DNA of 64,000 nt from Alkalithermobacter paradoxus (GTDB taxonomy: Bacteria; Bacillota; Clostridia; Peptostreptococcales; Peptostreptococcaceae), in NCBI GenBank assembly GCA_002029295.1, contig MZGW01000009.1, forward strand, positions 1 through 64,000, given 5' to 3'. Made by a program: the position numbers and the translations under genes. The notes below the pieces were generated by a model. That model had not been told where the DNA came from and made no database searches. It saw only the letters and a program-made list of their open reading frames with translations. Positions 36,732 through 48,205 of the stretch are shown in pieces; within the stretch, counting starts at the first letter, position 1, and every line of letters starts with the position of its first letter.

Positions 36732-37589
36732 GTGAGATTTGTAATAGTTACAGGGCTATCTGGTGCAGGAAAAAGTGAAACTATGAAGGTTTTAGAAGAT
36801 TTAGGATTTTACTGTGTTGATAATTTGCCTCCAACTTTGATATCTAAATTTGCACAACTTTGCTACCAATCTACTAGCTCTATAGATAAAATAGCTTTAG
36901 GTATAGATATAAGAGGTAGAAGATTTTTTAATGATTTAAATGATAGTTTAGAGGAGCTTTCAAGTAGTGGATACGAATACGAAATATTATTTTTAGATTG
37001 TGATGACAATGTACTTGTTAAAAGATATAAAATGACAAGAAGAAATCACCCTTTATCATCTGAAACTAATATACTCGAAGGAATTCAAAAGGAAAGAAAG
37101 ATGCTTCAAGACCTAAAAGAAAGAAGCAATCATATAGTAAATACAAGCAATATGACTCCTAAGGACTTAAAAGAAGAAATTAATGAAATATACTTTAGTG
37201 GGGGAAAGAAAAATAACCTCATAATATCTTTAACATCATTTGGATTTAAACATGGGATACCACTAGATGCAGATTTAGTTTTTGACGTTAGGTTTATGCC
37301 AAATCCATACTATGTAGTTGACCTTAAAGAAAAAACAGGAGAACATGAGGAAGTTAGAAATTATGTAATGAATTCTCCTGTAAGTATAGAGTTTTATGAG
37401 AAGCTAAAGGATATGGTTGAATTTTTGATACCTCAGTATATATTAGAGGGAAAGAACCATTTAGTTATAGCTATTGGGTGTACAGGTGGAAGACATAGAT
37501 CAGTTACTATATCTCACCTACTTTACTATTATCTCAAAGATAAAGGCTATAGGGTCCTTAAAAAGCACAGAGATCACACATTAAGATAG
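36732..37589 (+). CDS. rapZ: RNase adapter / nucleotide-binding protein RapZ (YvcJ)
   Basis: This P-loop protein of 285 residues binds ATP/GTP and, in enterobacteria, presents small RNAs to RNase E; in Firmicutes (YvcJ) it affects competence and wall functions. Walker A is [10 protein letters not shown] (about 8-17), and the middle shows [21 protein letters not shown]. The C-terminal domain has [11 protein letters not shown] and the highly conserved CTGGRHRSV with the nearby phosphofructokinase-like fold. The start GTG at 36732 has GGGAG 9 bases ahead; an ATG at 36723 overlaps that site and is unlikely. It is coupled to yvcK. Confidence 0.95.
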   Translation: MRFVIVTGLSGAGKSETMKVLEDLGFYCVDNLPPTLISKFAQLCYQSTSSIDKIALGIDIRGRRFFNDLNDSLEELSSSGYEYEILFLDCDDNVLVKRYKMTRRNHPLSSETNILEGIQKERKMLQDLKERSNHIVNTSNMTPKDLKEEINEIYFSGGKKNNLIISLTSFGFKHGIPLDADLVFDVRFMPNPYYVVDLKEKTGEHEEVRNYVMNSPVSIEFYEKLKDMVEFLIPQYILEGKNHLVIAIGCTGGRHRSVTISHLLYYYLKDKGYRVLKKHRDHTLR

Positions 37590-37601
37590 TTGGAGGATTT
37601 T

Positions 37602-38681
37602 ATGGACAATTTAAGTATAATAAAGGACATAGCACTTATAATTTGTTTAATAGTTATAATCTACACAAGTAATCAAAATATTAAAGCTAAAAGAATAATA
37701 CAAAGGCTTAAAGCTGGCCCGAAAGTAGTAGTTATAGGTGGAGGAACTGGTCAGTCTATATTCTTAAGAGGACTTAAAAAATTTACAGACAATATAACTG
37801 CTATAGTTACAGTTTCAGATGATGGCGGTGGATCTGGGGTTTTGAGAGAAGACCTTGGAATGCTTCCGCCGGGGGATATAAGAAACTGTATATTAGCACT
37901 TGCTGATATAGAGCCAACTATGGAAAAGATTATGCAATACAGATTTACAGAAGGAAGTCTTAAGGGCCAAAGTTTTGGAAATTTATTTCTTGCTGCAATG
38001 AACGGTATATATGGAAATTTTGAAGTAGCAGTTTCTAAAATATCAGAGATATTTGCTGTTAAAGGGAAAGTGCTTCCTGTTACAACCGAGGATATACAGC
38101 TTTGTGCAAAGCTTAGAAACGGAAATATCATATGTGGTGAATCTAATATACCAAAGGAAACTAAAAATCAAAAAAGTAAAATAGAAAAAGTTTTTTTAGA
38201 TCCAGAAAGTCCAAAAGCTTTAGATGATGTTATAGTTTCTATAAAAAATGCAGATATTATCGTAATAGGTCCGGGAAGTTTGTATACTAGCGTAATACCT
38301 AATTTGCTAGTTGATGGGGTTGTAGATGCACTTTATAGTGCTAGATCTCTAAAAATATATGTATCAAATATAATGACACAGCCTGGTGAAAGTGATGATT
38401 ATAATGTATATGATCATGCAAAGGCAATAATAGATCATACCAAAAAAGGAATTATAGATATAGTTATAGCTAATACGCAAAAAATACCTGATGATATATT
38501 GACAAAATATGAAGAAGAAGGATCAAAACAGGTATTACTAGATAAAAATCAAGTTAAGAAATTAAATAGCATGGGTATTGAGGTATTAGAAGATGGCCTT
38601 GTAGAAGTAAGAAGTAATTATGTAAGGCATGATGCAGAAAAGATTGCAAGCATAGTGACTGCATTAGCACTAAGAGAATAA
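37602..38681 (+). CDS. yvcK: Gluconeogenesis factor YvcK/GlmR (CofD-like fold)
   Basis: This cytosolic UDP-sugar-binding regulator is needed for growth on gluconeogenic carbon and for correct wall synthesis in Bacillus. The 359-residue product has a short hydrophobic N-terminal helix (about 5-24, IIKDIALIICLIVIIYTS), which many clostridial versions share. The CofD-like domain has VVIGGGTGQS, SDDGGGSGVLR, LPPGDIRNC and GPGSLYTSVIPNLLV. The start ATG at 37602 follows GGAGG by 5 bases. It is 12 bases after rapZ, the usual rapZ-yvcK-whiA order, here with a NUDIX gene inserted before whiA. Confidence 0.94.
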   Translation: MDNLSIIKDIALIICLIVIIYTSNQNIKAKRIIQRLKAGPKVVVIGGGTGQSIFLRGLKKFTDNITAIVTVSDDGGGSGVLREDLGMLPPGDIRNCILALADIEPTMEKIMQYRFTEGSLKGQSFGNLFLAAMNGIYGNFEVAVSKISEIFAVKGKVLPVTTEDIQLCAKLRNGNIICGESNIPKETKNQKSKIEKVFLDPESPKALDDVIVSIKNADIIVIGPGSLYTSVIPNLLVDGVVDALYSARSLKIYVSNIMTQPGESDDYNVYDHAKAIIDHTKKGIIDIVIANTQKIPDDILTKYEEEGSKQVLLDKNQVKKLNSMGIEVLEDGLVEVRSNYVRHDAEKIASIVTALALRE

Positions 38682-38763
38682 ACTAATATAATTTAAAAAA
38701 GAGGAATTATAGCATTTTTGTAGAAATTCTTATTATTATGCATTTTTAAGGAGTGAACACAAA

Positions 38764-39183
38764 ATGAGGGAAGAGATTAGTGCTGGTGGAGTAGTAATGT
38801 TTGGAAATGCTATACTTCTCTTAAAAAAATACAACGGCGACTGGGTTCTTCCTAAGGGGAAAGTGGAAGAAGGAGAAGAAAAAAGTGAAGCCGCTCTAAG
38901 AGAAGTATTAGAAGAAGGTGGAGTGAAAGCAGATATAGTTAAGTATCTAGGAGAAATTCACTATACTTTCAAAGAAAATTGGGATGAGAGTAGAACTGTA
39001 CACAAAACTGTATACTGGTATCTTATGAAGGCTAGGGGAATGGATACTATTGCTCAAAGAGAAGAAGGATTTATAGATGCGAAATTTATTCATATGGACA
39101 GGGTTGTTGAAATGTCAAAATATGATGATGAGAAAGAAATAATAAAAGTTGCACTTGAAGAAATGAAGAAAATACTATCTTAA
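38764..39183 (+). CDS. NUDIX hydrolase
   Basis: The 139-residue cytosolic pyrophosphohydrolase has the NUDIX box GKVEEGEEKSEAALREVLEE (about 36-55), matching Gx5Ex7REUxEE, with LPKGK before it. Family members hydrolyse nucleoside diphosphates linked to another group, such as oxidised nucleotides, diadenosine polyphosphates or capped ends. The short single-domain form resembles Ap4A hydrolases, but this is not decisive. A ribosome-binding site AAGGAGTGA precedes the ATG. It sits between yvcK and whiA. Confidence 0.93.
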   Translation: MREEISAGGVVMFGNAILLLKKYNGDWVLPKGKVEEGEEKSEAALREVLEEGGVKADIVKYLGEIHYTFKENWDESRTVHKTVYWYLMKARGMDTIAQREEGFIDAKFIHMDRVVEMSKYDDEKEIIKVALEEMKKILS

Positions 39184-39207
39184 ATTCAAGTTGTGAAGGT
39201 GGTTTGT

Positions 39208-40161
39208 ATGTCTTTTTCAACTCAAACTAAAAATGAATTATCAAGAGTTACATCTTCTAGAAGGTGTTGCGAAATTGCACAACTTTCAGCTATGATAAGA
39301 ACGAGTGGAACTATTCAGCTTGCTGGCTTTGAAAAACTAAATCTTAAAATATCTACTGAAAATGCATCCATAGCAAGAAGATTATTTAAGCTTCTAAAAA
39401 ATTGCTTTAATATCCATACAGAAATAATGGTTAGGAAAAATAGCAATTTAAAAAAGAATAATAATTATATACTTGTAGTAAGTAGCAGTATGGGAGCAAG
39501 TAATGTTCTGAAAGAAATAGGAGTTTTAAAGCAAAAGGATAATCTAAGTATAAATAGCAAAATACCAAAGCACCTATTTTTAGATGATCAGTGTAAACGG
39601 GCGTATGTGAGAGGAGCATTCTTAGGATGTGGTTCTATAAGTGATCCTGAAAAAACATACCATATGGAATTTGTAACTAATAATAGTGAATTTAGTGAAG
39701 AATTAAAAAATTTAATAAATGAACTAGGTTTTAATTCAAAAATAGTAAATAGAAAGAATAGTTATGTAATATACTTAAAAGAGAGTGAACAAATTTCTGA
39801 TTTATTAAACCTAATGGGTGCTCATACTGCACTACTCAATCTTGAAAATGTTAAGATACTAAAGGAAATGAGAAACAATGTCAACAGAATAGTCAATTGC
39901 GAAACAGCTAATCTTAGCAAAACTATAAATGCAGCCGTAAGACAAATGGAAAATATAAAATATATAAAAGATACAGTAGGACTTGACTATCTTCCAGAAA
40001 ATTTAATAGAGATTGCTAAGATAAGACTAGAATATGAAGATATGAGCTTGAAAGAATTAGGGGAGATGCTGTATCCTCCTATAGGTAAGTCTGGTGTTAA
40101 TCATAGACTAAGAAAGATAGACAGGATAGCAGAAGAATTAAAAATGGAAAAGGGTGGTTAG
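39208..40161 (+). CDS. whiA: Sporulation/cell-division regulator WhiA
   Basis: This DNA-binding protein (317 residues) has an N-terminal domain derived from LAGLIDADG homing endonucleases and a C-terminal helix-turn-helix. Recognised stretches are [47 protein letters not shown] and the C-terminal [20 protein letters not shown]. It is known in actinomycetes as a sporulation activator and in Bacillus as a division and chromosome-segregation factor. The start ATG at 39208 has AGGTGG ahead. The ptsH start lies one base after its stop. Confidence 0.96.
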   Translation: MSFSTQTKNELSRVTSSRRCCEIAQLSAMIRTSGTIQLAGFEKLNLKISTENASIARRLFKLLKNCFNIHTEIMVRKNSNLKKNNNYILVVSSSMGASNVLKEIGVLKQKDNLSINSKIPKHLFLDDQCKRAYVRGAFLGCGSISDPEKTYHMEFVTNNSEFSEELKNLINELGFNSKIVNRKNSYVIYLKESEQISDLLNLMGAHTALLNLENVKILKEMRNNVNRIVNCETANLSKTINAAVRQMENIKYIKDTVGLDYLPENLIEIAKIRLEYEDMSLKELGEMLYPPIGKSGVNHRLRKIDRIAEELKMEKGG

Positions 40162-40162
40162 A

Positions 40163-40429
40163 ATGATAAAAAAAGAATTTGAGGTTCTAAGTTCTATAGG
40201 ACTTCATGCAAGACCAGCAGCTTTATTTGTTCAGACTGCTAACAAGTTTCAATGTGATATAACAGTTATTAAAGAACAAAGTGAAATAAATGGAAAATCC
40301 ATAATGGGTATAATGGCTATAGCTGCTTCAAAGGGCGATAAAATAACAGTAATAGCAGATGGTAAAGATGAAAAAGAAGCTATAGAAGCAATAGAAGAAT
40401 TATTAACTAAACGATTTCCTCAAATGTAA
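40163..40429 (+). CDS. ptsH: Phosphocarrier protein HPr
   Basis: HPr (88 residues) carries phosphate from enzyme I to sugar-specific EII proteins and acts as a co-regulator of CcpA when phosphorylated on Ser46. Both sites are visible: the catalytic His in GLHARPA (about residue 15) and the regulatory Ser in NGKSIMGIM (about 46). Because the His is present it is HPr rather than Crh, although the whiA-linked position is where Bacillus carries crh. The kinase for Ser46 is encoded at 15401-16321. The start ATG at 40163 has GGGTGG 5 bases ahead. Confidence 0.95.
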   Translation: MIKKEFEVLSSIGLHARPAALFVQTANKFQCDITVIKEQSEINGKSIMGIMAIAASKGDKITVIADGKDEKEAIEAIEELLTKRFPQM

Positions 40430-40456
40430 GGTTCCTTTATAAAGGAGCCTTTTTTG
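40428..40456 (+). terminator. Terminator after ptsH
   Basis: The stem AAGGTTCCTTT/AAAGGAGCCTT (one G-T pair) is followed by TTTT. Confidence 0.9.
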
Positions 40457-40497
40457 TTTAATTCATGATAAAATATAAGTAGTGGGAGGTGAGATAT

Positions 40498-43400
40498 ATG
40501 GAAAAAGAATTTGTACACCTTCATGTTCACACTGAATATAGCTTGTTAGATGGATTTGCTAGAATTGATAAAGTAATAAATAGGGCAAAACAACTAAATA
40601 TGAAAGCTATAGCTATAACAGATCATGGATGTATGTTTGGTGTTATAGACTTTTACAAAAAAGCTAAGAAAGAAGGTATAAAACCTATAATAGGTTGTGA
40701 GGTGTATACAGCATCGAGGAGTCTAAAAGATAAAGATCCTAATTTTGATAAATATCAGGGACACTTAGTCCTTTTAGCTAAAAACATGACAGGTTACAAA
40801 AATATAATAAAGCTTGTATCAAAAGCATATATAGAAGGTTTTTATTATAAGCCTAGAGTAGACTATGATGAGCTAAGAAATCATAGTGAGGGAGTTATAG
40901 CTCTTTCAGCTTGTTTAGGTGGAGATATTCAGCAAAGTCTATTAAATAGAAATTATGAAAAAGCTAAAAAGCTTGCTATTGAGCTTGAAAGTATATTTGG
41001 AAAAGATAATTTCTACCTTGAAATTCAAGATCATAATATGAAAGAGCAAAAAGAGGTAAACTTAAGCTTACTTAAATTGTCTAAGGAAACTAACATACCA
41101 CTTGTTGCAACAAATGATGTTCACTATGTTAATAAAGAAGATTCAAAGGTACACGATATACTTCTTTGCATACAAACAGGAAAAACACTACAGGACGAAA
41201 ATAGAATGAAATTTGAAAGTGATGAATTCTACTTAAAATCTCCAGATGAAATGTATGAGTTATTCTCATATGTTCCAAAAGCACTTGAAAATAGCGTAAA
41301 AATAGCTAATATGTGTAATTTAGAATTTGATTTTAATCAAATTCATTTGCCAAAATATGATGTCCCACAAGGATATACTCCAAGGACTTATTTGAGGATG
41401 CTTTGTGAAAAAGGAATAAATGAAAGATACGAAAATCCAAGTGAGGATATTTTAAGCAGACTAAATTACGAGCTAGAAGTAATAGAAAATATGGGATATG
41501 TAGAATATTTTCTTATAGTATGGGATTTTATTAATTTTTCAAAAGAACATAACATTATGGTAGGGCCGGGAAGAGGTAGTGCAGCAGGATCTATAGTTTC
41601 TTATGCTCTTAAAATAACAGATATTGATCCTATAAAATATGGATTGATATTTGAAAGATTTTTAAACCCAGAGAGAATATCTCTACCAGATATAGATATA
41701 GATTTTTGTTATGAAAAAAGAGAGAAAGTAATAGAGTATGTTAAAAGAAAATATGGTGAAGACCATGTAGCTCAGATTATTACATTTGGAACATTAGGAG
41801 CTAAAGCGGCTATACGAGATGTTGGGAGAGTATTAGGAGTTGGTTATGCACAAGTAGACAGAATAGCTAAAGAAATTCCATTTGCTATAGGAATGACAAT
41901 AGATAAGGCTCTATATACAAATCCTAATTTAAATAAGATGTATGAAGAAGAAGAGATTACAAAAGAAATAATAGATATAGCAAGAGAATTAGAAGGAATG
42001 CCAAGACATGCTTCAACTCATGCAGCAGGAGTTGTTATAGCAAAAGAGTCAGTAGATAATTATGTTCCACTATATATGCATGAAAATTCAGTATCAACTC
42101 AATTTACAATGACTACACTTGAAGAATTAGGGCTTATAAAAATGGATTTTTTAGGTCTAAGAACCCTTACAGTTATAAGAGATGCTATAGAACTTATATA
42201 CAAAGAACATAAAATAAAATTAGACTTTTCTAAAATGGATTATGATGATGAGAAAGTATATGATCTTTTAAGTAGTGGAAACACGCTTGGGATATTCCAA
42301 CTTGAAAGTGCTGGTATGAGGCAGTTTATGAAGGAACTTAGCCCAAATAACTTTGAGGATATAGTTGCTGGAATATCTCTTTATAGACCAGGTCCTATGG
42401 AATCAATACCTTTGTATATAAAGAATAAAAATAATCCTGATAAGGTCGAATATGCACATGAATTACTAAAACCAATTCTTGAAAACACCTATGGAGTCCT
42501 AGTTTATCAGGAGCAAGTAATGCAGGTAGTTAGAGATTTAGCTGGGTATTCTTACGGAAGGTCTGACCTTGTTAGACGTGCTATGGGTAAAAAAAAGATG
42601 GACGTAATGGAAGAAGAAAGGCATTATTTTATACATGGAAAATTAGATCAAAATGGTAATATAGAAATTCCAGGTTGTGTGAGAAATGGAGTAGCAGAGA
42701 ATATCGCAAATAAGATATACGATGAGATGATAGACTTTGCTAAGTACGCGTTTAACAAATCTCACGCAGCAGCTTATGGAGTTTTAGGATACCAAACCGC
42801 ATATCTTAAAACATATTATCCAGTTGAATTTATGGCATCTTTAATAACGAGTGTAATGGGAAATACAAGCAAAGTAGTAGAATATATAAGAGACTGCAAT
42901 AATATGAATATACAGGTGCTAAAGCCAGATATAAATAAAAGCTTTGCTAAGTTCTCTGTAGAAGGAAAAAATATAAGATTTGGACTTGCTGCAGTTAAAA
43001 ATGTAGGAGAAAATGCAATAAATGACATAGTAACTGAAAGAGAATTAAATGGAGAATTCAAAGACTTCATAGATTTTTGCAAGAGGGTACAATCTAAAGA
43101 CCTAAATAAAAGGGTAATAGAAAGCCTTATAAAATGTGGAGCATTCGATGAAATAAGTTCAAATAGAGCACAGCTTATAGCAGGATTTGAAAAAATAATA
43201 GATAGTGTTGTAGATGATAGAAGAAAAAATTTATATGGACAGATGTCTTTGTTTGACACTACCACGAATGAAAGCAATAATTTATATACTCTTCCAAAAG
43301 TTTCAGAATTCAAAGAAAAAGAAAAACTATTATTAGAAAAAGAAGTACTTGGAATGTATATAAGTGGGCATCCACTATCTGAATATGAAAAAGAACTTAT

Positions 43401-43977
43401 GATGGGAACTAGCATAAACACAAACACTTTATTAGAAGTAAAAGACAACTATGAACAGCTTATAAAATTTGACAATCAAAATGTATTAATAGGTGGATTA
43501 GTAATAAATAAAACCATAAAATCAACTAAAAATAACGATATAATGGCTTTTGTTGAGATAGAAGATTTGTATGGAATCATAGAAATTGTAGTTTTCCCTA
43601 GAATCCTTCAAAAATATGGACATTTAATTACAGAAGACAATATTTTATTTGTAAAAGGAAGATTAAGCATAAAAGAAGATGAAAGTCCTAAAGTTATAGC
43701 TAGTGAATTTAAAGAAATAACAAGCATAAGCGATACAAACATTTACCTTAGAATAGATAGTATACTGAATAAGGAAATTGTAGAAAATATAAAAGGAATT
43801 TTAAGAAAGCACAAAGGAAATTCATGTGTATATATATACGCAAACGATGTAAAAAAAGTATTCAAGAGCGAAGATGATTTGATGGTAAATATAAGTGAAG
43901 GCTTAATAAAGGAGCTAAGCAATTTTTTAGGAAAAGAAAATGTTAAAATTAAAAATAAGAGTTTAAAAAATATTTAA
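40498..43977 (+). CDS. dnaE: DNA polymerase III alpha subunit (DnaE type)
   Basis: This replicative C-family DNA polymerase (1159 residues) lacks the internal exonuclease of PolC and in Firmicutes works with PolC at primer extension. The N-terminal PHP domain starts HLHVHTEYSLLDG and includes ITDHGCMFG. The polymerase core has GPGRGSAAGSIVSYAL and the catalytic PDIDIDFCYEKRE. Later come the helix-hairpin-helix region and an OB-fold (IGGLVINKTIKST, VEIEDLYGIIEIVVFP). Length is normal for DnaE. The start ATG at 40498 follows GGGAGGTGAG. Confidence 0.97.
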   Translation: MEKEFVHLHVHTEYSLLDGFARIDKVINRAKQLNMKAIAITDHGCMFGVIDFYKKAKKEGIKPIIGCEVYTASRSLKDKDPNFDKYQGHLVLLAKNMTGYKNIIKLVSKAYIEGFYYKPRVDYDELRNHSEGVIALSACLGGDIQQSLLNRNYEKAKKLAIELESIFGKDNFYLEIQDHNMKEQKEVNLSLLKLSKETNIPLVATNDVHYVNKEDSKVHDILLCIQTGKTLQDENRMKFESDEFYLKSPDEMYELFSYVPKALENSVKIANMCNLEFDFNQIHLPKYDVPQGYTPRTYLRMLCEKGINERYENPSEDILSRLNYELEVIENMGYVEYFLIVWDFINFSKEHNIMVGPGRGSAAGSIVSYALKITDIDPIKYGLIFERFLNPERISLPDIDIDFCYEKREKVIEYVKRKYGEDHVAQIITFGTLGAKAAIRDVGRVLGVGYAQVDRIAKEIPFAIGMTIDKALYTNPNLNKMYEEEEITKEIIDIARELEGMPRHASTHAAGVVIAKESVDNYVPLYMHENSVSTQFTMTTLEELGLIKMDFLGLRTLTVIRDAIELIYKEHKIKLDFSKMDYDDEKVYDLLSSGNTLGIFQLESAGMRQFMKELSPNNFEDIVAGISLYRPGPMESIPLYIKNKNNPDKVEYAHELLKPILENTYGVLVYQEQVMQVVRDLAGYSYGRSDLVRRAMGKKKMDVMEEERHYFIHGKLDQNGNIEIPGCVRNGVAENIANKIYDEMIDFAKYAFNKSHAAAYGVLGYQTAYLKTYYPVEFMASLITSVMGNTSKVVEYIRDCNNMNIQVLKPDINKSFAKFSVEGKNIRFGLAAVKNVGENAINDIVTERELNGEFKDFIDFCKRVQSKDLNKRVIESLIKCGAFDEISSNRAQLIAGFEKIIDSVVDDRRKNLYGQMSLFDTTTNESNNLYTLPKVSEFKEKEKLLLEKEVLGMYISGHPLSEYEKELMMGTSINTNTLLEVKDNYEQLIKFDNQNVLIGGLVINKTIKSTKNNDIMAFVEIEDLYGIIEIVVFPRILQKYGHLITEDNILFVKGRLSIKEDESPKVIASEFKEITSISDTNIYLRIDSILNKEIVENIKGILRKHKGNSCVYIYANDVKKVFKSEDDLMVNISEGLIKELSNFLGKENVKIKNKSLKNI

Positions 43978-44006
43978 ATTTATGTTATAATATTTTTTAC
44001 TGAGCG

Positions 44007-44028
44007 AAAAAAGTAAAATACTTTTTTA
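44007..44028 (+). terminator. Small terminator hairpin after dnaE
   Basis: The stem AAAAAAGTA/TACTTTTTT has an AAA loop and the T-run forms its right side. It sits 30 bases after the dnaE stop and ~80 bases before pfkA. Confidence 0.6.
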
Positions 44029-44052
44029 TTCAAAAATTTTTAATTAGACCGG

Positions 44053-45070
<1,018 letters not shown>

Positions 45071-45089
45071 ATTATAGGAGAGTGTGCTT

Positions 45090-46847
45090 ATGTTACAAAA
45101 AAAGACTAAAATAGTATGTACTATGGGTCCTGCAAGTGAGAAAAAAGAAATACTAAAAGAGCTTATAAATAATGGTCTTAACGTTTGTAGACTTAACTTT
45201 TCACATGGAGATTATGAAGAGCATGGAGCTAGAATAAATGCTATAAAAGAATTAAGAAAAGAATTAAATAAACCAGTAGCTATACTTTTAGATACTAAAG
45301 GTCCAGAGATAAGAACAGGAAAATTCAAAGATCCTGAAGTATTATTAGAAGAAGGACAAATGTTTACTATAACAATGAGAGAAGTTGAGGGTACAAAAGA
45401 AATATGTACGGTAAGCTACAAAGGACTTGCAGAAGATGTAAAGCCTGGAGATACTATCCTTATAGATGATGGATTAGTTGGATTAACTGTTAAGGAAATA
45501 AAAGGTGAAGATATAATTTGTCAGGTTCAAAACAGCGGTATAGTTAAAAATAACAAAGGTGTAAATGTACCTGGAGTAGTTATAAATCTACCAGCTATAA
45601 CAGAAAAAGATAGAAAAGATATAGAGTTTGGTATAGAGCAAGGTATAGACTTTATAGCTGCATCTTTCGTTAGAAAGCCAGCTGATGTACTTGCTATAAG
45701 AGCTATTCTAGAAGAAAAAAATGCTTTAGATATACAAATAATATCTAAGATAGAAAATCAAGAAGGTGTAGATAACATAGATGAAATACTAGAAGTTTCT
45801 GACGGTATAATGGTAGCAAGAGGAGACCTTGGAGTAGAAATACCTACAGAAGAAATACCTATAGTTCAAAAAATGATAATAAGAAAATGCAATGAGGTTG
45901 CAAAACCTGTTATAACTGCAACTCAAATGCTTGATTCTATGATTAGAAATCCAAGACCTACAAGAGCGGAAGTTACTGACGTTGCAAATGCTATATACGA
46001 TGGAACTGATGCTATAATGTTATCTGGAGAAACTGCTGCTGGTAAATATCCTGTAGAAGCTGTAAAAACTATGGCTACTATAGCTAAGAGAACTGAAGAA
46101 ACTTTAAATTACAATGAAATATTAAGAAATAAAGGATTATCAAAAGTAAATATAACAAATGCTATAAGTCACGCTACTTGTACAACAGCTATAGACTTAA
46201 ATGCAAGTGCTATAATAACATGTACTTCTTCAGGAGATACAGCAAAAGCAGTATCTAAATTCAGACCATCTGCTCCTATAGTAGCAGCTACAAACTGTGA
46301 AAAAGTTATGAGAAAGCTTGCTTTAACTTGGGGAGTAGAATCAGTATTATCACAAAAAGCTTCTTCAACTGATGAAGTAATAGAAAACTCTATGAATGCA
46401 GCTATAGAAGCTGGATATGTAAATTCTGGAGATTTAGTGGTTGTAACTGCTGGAGTTCCAGTTGGAGTTGCAGGAACTACTAACTTAATAAAAGTACACA
46501 TAGTAAGTGATGTATTAGCAAAAGGAGTAGGAGTTGGAAGAAACTCTGCTACTGGTAAAGTTTGTGTAGTTAAAGATGCAAGTGAAGCACAAGCTAAATT
46601 CAATGAAGGAGATATATTAGTAACTACAACTACAGATGTAGAATTAAATCAATATATCGAAAAAGCTACTGCTGTTATAACTGAAGAAGGTGGAATAACT
46701 TCTCATGCAGCTATAGTTGGATTAAACTTAGGAAAGCCAGTAGTTGTATCAGCTAAGGGTGCTACAGAAACTATAAAAGATGGAGAAATAGTTACTGTAG
46801 ATCCAGTTAAAGGATTTATATACAGAGGACAGGTAAAAGGACTTTAA
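45090..46847 (+). CDS. pyk: Pyruvate kinase with C-terminal PEP-utilising-type domain
   Basis: Pyruvate kinase makes pyruvate and ATP from PEP, completing the glycolytic pair with pfkA. The 585-residue form has the TIM-barrel core ([43 protein letters not shown] and TATQMLDSM), the allosteric C domain (about 355-470), and an extra C-terminal phosphohistidine-swivel domain (about 500-580) with [14 protein letters not shown]. This extension is normal for Bacillus and clostridial pyruvate kinases. The start ATG at 45090 follows ATAGGAGAG. Confidence 0.97.
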   Translation: MLQKKTKIVCTMGPASEKKEILKELINNGLNVCRLNFSHGDYEEHGARINAIKELRKELNKPVAILLDTKGPEIRTGKFKDPEVLLEEGQMFTITMREVEGTKEICTVSYKGLAEDVKPGDTILIDDGLVGLTVKEIKGEDIICQVQNSGIVKNNKGVNVPGVVINLPAITEKDRKDIEFGIEQGIDFIAASFVRKPADVLAIRAILEEKNALDIQIISKIENQEGVDNIDEILEVSDGIMVARGDLGVEIPTEEIPIVQKMIIRKCNEVAKPVITATQMLDSMIRNPRPTRAEVTDVANAIYDGTDAIMLSGETAAGKYPVEAVKTMATIAKRTEETLNYNEILRNKGLSKVNITNAISHATCTTAIDLNASAIITCTSSGDTAKAVSKFRPSAPIVAATNCEKVMRKLALTWGVESVLSQKASSTDEVIENSMNAAIEAGYVNSGDLVVVTAGVPVGVAGTTNLIKVHIVSDVLAKGVGVGRNSATGKVCVVKDASEAQAKFNEGDILVTTTTDVELNQYIEKATAVITEEGGITSHAAIVGLNLGKPVVVSAKGATETIKDGEIVTVDPVKGFIYRGQVKGL

Positions 46848-46855
46848 TATACGAA

Positions 46856-46888
46856 ACGAGAAAGAATTATTCTTTCTCGTTTTTTTTG
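46856..46888 (+). terminator. Terminator of pfkA-pyk
   Basis: The stem AACGAGAAAGAA/TTCTTTCTCGTT with a TTA loop is followed by TTTTTT. Confidence 0.95.
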
Positions 46889-46917
46889 ATATAATTGAGG
46901 AAAGGGGGAGATAGAAT

Positions 46918-47919
46918 TTGATAAAACTTGGAAAAACACAATTTGAAATAAATCGAGTAGGATTCGGGGGAATTCCTATACAAAGAATAACTAAAGAAGA
47001 AACAAAAAAATTAATTCAAAAATGCAAAGAAGAAGGAATAAACTTTATAGATACAGCTAGAGGATATACTGTAAGTGAAGAATATATAGGATATAGCATA
47101 AAAGAAGATAAAGACTACTGGATAATAGCTACGAAATCTATGTCAAGAGACTATAACTCTATGAAAAATGATATAGAAACAAGCCTAAAGAATTTAGGGA
47201 GAGACTATATTGATTTGTATCAGATACACAATTTAAAAGAAGATGAATACGAAAAGATATTCTCAGAAAATGGTGCATATAAAGCTTTAGAAGAAGCTAA
47301 AAAAGAAGGAAAAATAAGAGAAATAGGTATAACTTCTCATAGTGTAAGTTCTATAGAAAAAGGATTAGAATATGATAAATTTTCTACTATACAGTTTCCG
47401 TATAATATAGTTGAAAATCAAGGTGAAAAAGCTTTAATAAAAGCTAAGGAGAAAAATATAGGAACTATTATAATGAAACCATTAGCTGGAGGGGCATTAG
47501 ATAATGCTAAACTAGCACTTAAATATATACTATCAAAAGAATTTGTAGATGTAGTAATTCCTGGTATGGATAATATAAATCAAGTTATAGAAAATGTTAA
47601 AGTAGGTAATGAAAAAAATGTACTAACAGAAAGTGAAATGAATGAGATAAATAAAATAAAAAATGAGCTTGGAAGCAGATTTTGTAGAAGGTGTGGCTAC
47701 TGCCTACCATGTACAGAGAATATAAATATACCTATGCAGTTTTTGCTTGAAGGATACTATAGTAGATACAACCTAAAAGAGTGGGCATTAGATAGATATA
47801 ACTCTTTAGGAAACGGAGCATCAACTTGCACAAAGTGTGGGGCTTGTGAACGAAAATGTCCATATAATCTACCTATTAGGGACATGCTTAAAGAAGTTGC
47901 AAAAAAGTTAGAAGGATAA
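46918..47919 (+). CDS. Aldo/keto reductase with C-terminal ferredoxin domain
   Basis: The 333-residue protein has an N-terminal AKR barrel (VGFGGIPIQRI, FIDTARGY with the catalytic Asp and Tyr, TKSMSRD, and LYQIHNL with the His) and a C-terminal pair of Cys clusters (CRRCGYCLPC about 259-268, and CTKCGACERKCP). This arrangement is the iron-sulfur AKR subfamily common in anaerobes. The electron donor may be ferredoxin-linked rather than NADPH alone. The start codon is TTG with AAGGGGGAG 7 bases ahead. Substrate unknown. It is a single-gene unit. Confidence 0.92.
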   Translation: MIKLGKTQFEINRVGFGGIPIQRITKEETKKLIQKCKEEGINFIDTARGYTVSEEYIGYSIKEDKDYWIIATKSMSRDYNSMKNDIETSLKNLGRDYIDLYQIHNLKEDEYEKIFSENGAYKALEEAKKEGKIREIGITSHSVSSIEKGLEYDKFSTIQFPYNIVENQGEKALIKAKEKNIGTIIMKPLAGGALDNAKLALKYILSKEFVDVVIPGMDNINQVIENVKVGNEKNVLTESEMNEINKIKNELGSRFCRRCGYCLPCTENINIPMQFLLEGYYSRYNLKEWALDRYNSLGNGASTCTKCGACERKCPYNLPIRDMLKEVAKKLEG

Positions 47920-47922
47920 ATT

Positions 47923-47953
47923 TAGAGCTAGGAATAACCTAGCTCTATTTTAG
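47923..47953 (+). terminator. Terminator after the aldo/keto reductase
   Basis: The stem AGAGCTAGG/CCTAGCTCT with an AATAA loop is followed by ATTTTAG. Confidence 0.85.
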
Positions 47954-48064
47954 TTATATGAAAGAATATAAACTACAACTTTCATATAAATGTTAATAAA
48001 TTAACTTTGAATAAATATAACATACGTGAATATATATTATATAAAGTAAAATCAAGGTGAATAG

Positions 48065-48109
48065 ATGCAACAATTCTCTGATGAATATTCAGAAAATTTA
48101 CAAAAATGA
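48065..48109 (+). CDS. Possible 14-codon leader ORF before the NSS transporter
   Basis: AAGGTGA lies 5 bases before an ATG opening the ORF for MQQFSDEYSENLQK, ending TGA at 48107-48109. It sits ~95 bases upstream of the transporter start and could be a leader peptide. Length and lack of comparison keep this weak. Confidence 0.2.
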   Translation: MQQFSDEYSENLQK

Positions 48110-48205
48110 TTGAAATGTATGAAGAAAGATAGTATAATCTCATATTATATCTATGATATATGTTGCATTGACATATATAATAAAAAATTAAAAGGAGGGA
48201 GAACA

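Noticed and set aside
42816..43448. 210-codon reverse-strand frame inside dnaE
   Set aside because: It is the antisense shadow of a clear, full-length dnaE; composition and lack of a ribosome-binding site argue against it.
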